From an uncultured Gammaproteobacteria bacterium (GTDB lineage: Bacteria; Pseudomonadota; Gammaproteobacteria; Pseudomonadales; DT-91): a DNA stretch of 7,266 nucleotides. Location: NCBI GenBank assembly GCA_929200485.1, contig CAKMZU010000070.1:1-7266 (forward strand). Reading direction: 5' to 3'. Positions 7,057 through 7,266 of this stretch are shown in pieces. The notes under the pieces are model-generated. The model had not been told where the DNA came from, searched no databases, and was given only the letters and a program-made list of their open reading frames with translations. How positions within the stretch are numbered: the first letter of the stretch is position 1; each line of letters begins with the position of its first letter. A program made the translations under genes and the position numbers.

Positions 7057-7092
7057 ATTGATAAGGATGCGTATTCAAATTATCAATGATAA
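7057..7092. promoter_or_regulatory. Palindromic operator-like cluster (TTATCA/TGATAA half-sites)
   Basis: TTATCA-A-TGATAA (7080-7092) is a 13-base palindrome with one central base. A further ATTGATAA at 7057-7064 pairs perfectly with TTATCAAT at 7080-7087, giving an 8-bp inverted repeat around 15 bases. On the minus strand the palindrome includes GATAAT (7084-7079), a good -10-like hexamer though without a convincing -35. Three copies of one half-site just ahead of a gene suggest a regulator site or an mRNA hairpin in the 5' leader. AT-richness raises the odds of chance. Confidence 0.35.
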
Positions 7093-7156
7093 AAAAAATA
7101 CAAAATTCGTTAACGTGGGATTAATTAACTATTTACTAACAAATATTGCGTAATAA

Positions 7157-7186
7157 ACATTAGGGTTGCTTCATCTATTGAGTCAA
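7157..7186 (-). promoter_or_regulatory. Candidate sigma70-type promoter for the DUF885 gene
   Basis: The minus strand reads TTGACT (7186-7181) preceded by a T-run, an 18-base spacer, then TAATGT (7162-7157, matching T1, A2 and T6 of TATAAT). Transcription would begin near 7150 and give a leader of about 130 bases that contains the palindromic cluster at 7057-7092. The alternative -10 GATAAT at 7084-7079 would give a leader of about 55 bases. Pattern match only. Confidence 0.3.
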
Positions 7187-7266
7187 AAAAATGGTGAAAG
7201 TTTAGCGATGTTAAGTAAATAAATTTAAACGATAAAAGATGCAAAATATCGTTATAAGTTCTAGAC

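Larger units (their letters stand above)
7018..7266. other. AT-rich leader upstream of the DUF885 gene
   Basis: No ORF of note lies in these 249 bases on either strand. The region is strongly AT-rich. On the minus strand it carries a candidate promoter (7157-7186), a cluster of TTATCA/TGATAA half-sites (7057-7092), a 9-base direct repeat GAGTCAAAA (7049-7057 and 7180-7188, each giving TTGACT on the minus strand) and a 7-bp inverted repeat AACGATA/TATCGTT (7228-7234 and 7247-7253). The nature of the next gene beyond 7266 cannot be judged. Confidence 0.6.

Noticed and set aside
7228..7253. AACGATA/TATCGTT inverted repeat as a terminator or operator
   Set aside because: The arms are AT-rich, the loop is 12 bases, there is no clean T-tract, and the neighbouring gene is outside the window; chance is likely.
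1..7266. Search for defence systems, mobile elements, CRISPR or RNA genes
   Set aside because: No transposase, integrase, direct-repeat array, tRNA-like cloverleaf or toxin-antitoxin pattern was seen; all long ORFs are explained by the peptidase and the peptide importer.

Overview
The window is a compact, single-strand block of five genes, all on the minus strand: a secreted lipoprotein of the DUF885 metallopeptidase-like family (5218-7017), then an oligopeptide ABC importer in the classical order oppA (3356-5056), oppB (2385-3359), oppC (979-2388) and oppD (1-965, cut by the left edge). No RNA gene, insertion sequence, CRISPR array, phage or plasmid feature was seen. The base composition is AT-rich (about 40% GC by eye). 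Lipobox signal peptides, a gammaproteobacterial-looking oppABCD order and AT-rich leaders fit a low-GC Gram-negative bacterium. A gammaproteobacterium of the Legionellales/Coxiella kind is plausible, but this is a weak inference and I cannot place it to genus.

Layout, in the direction of transcription (right to left). 7018-7266 is a 249-base AT-rich leader with a candidate promoter and a set of TTATCA/TGATAA palindromic half-sites. The DUF885 gene follows. A 161-base gap (5057-5217) holds a perfect 6-bp inverted repeat and a weak promoter-like pair in front of oppA. From oppA on the genes are very tightly packed: oppA/oppB and oppB/oppC each overlap by four bases (ATGA). oppC and oppD are bridged by a six-codon mini-ORF that overlaps both neighbours in the same ATGA fashion. 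No T-tailed terminator hairpin separates the DUF885 gene from oppA, so read-through is possible.

Working model. The DUF885 lipoprotein carries the HExxPGHH and EGWA.YAE motifs of the family and probably trims or hydrolyses peptides in the periplasm or at a membrane surface. OppA, here a lipoprotein, captures peptides. OppB and OppC form the channel, and OppD (with an OppF that would be expected just beyond the left edge) powers uptake. The most unusual item is OppC: it is about 470 residues instead of about 300, because roughly 150 residues containing a fibronectin-III-like module are inserted in the periplasmic segment between its first transmembrane helix and the transport domain. Otherwise this is recognisable nutrient-uptake machinery. 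I found no sign of a wholly new system.
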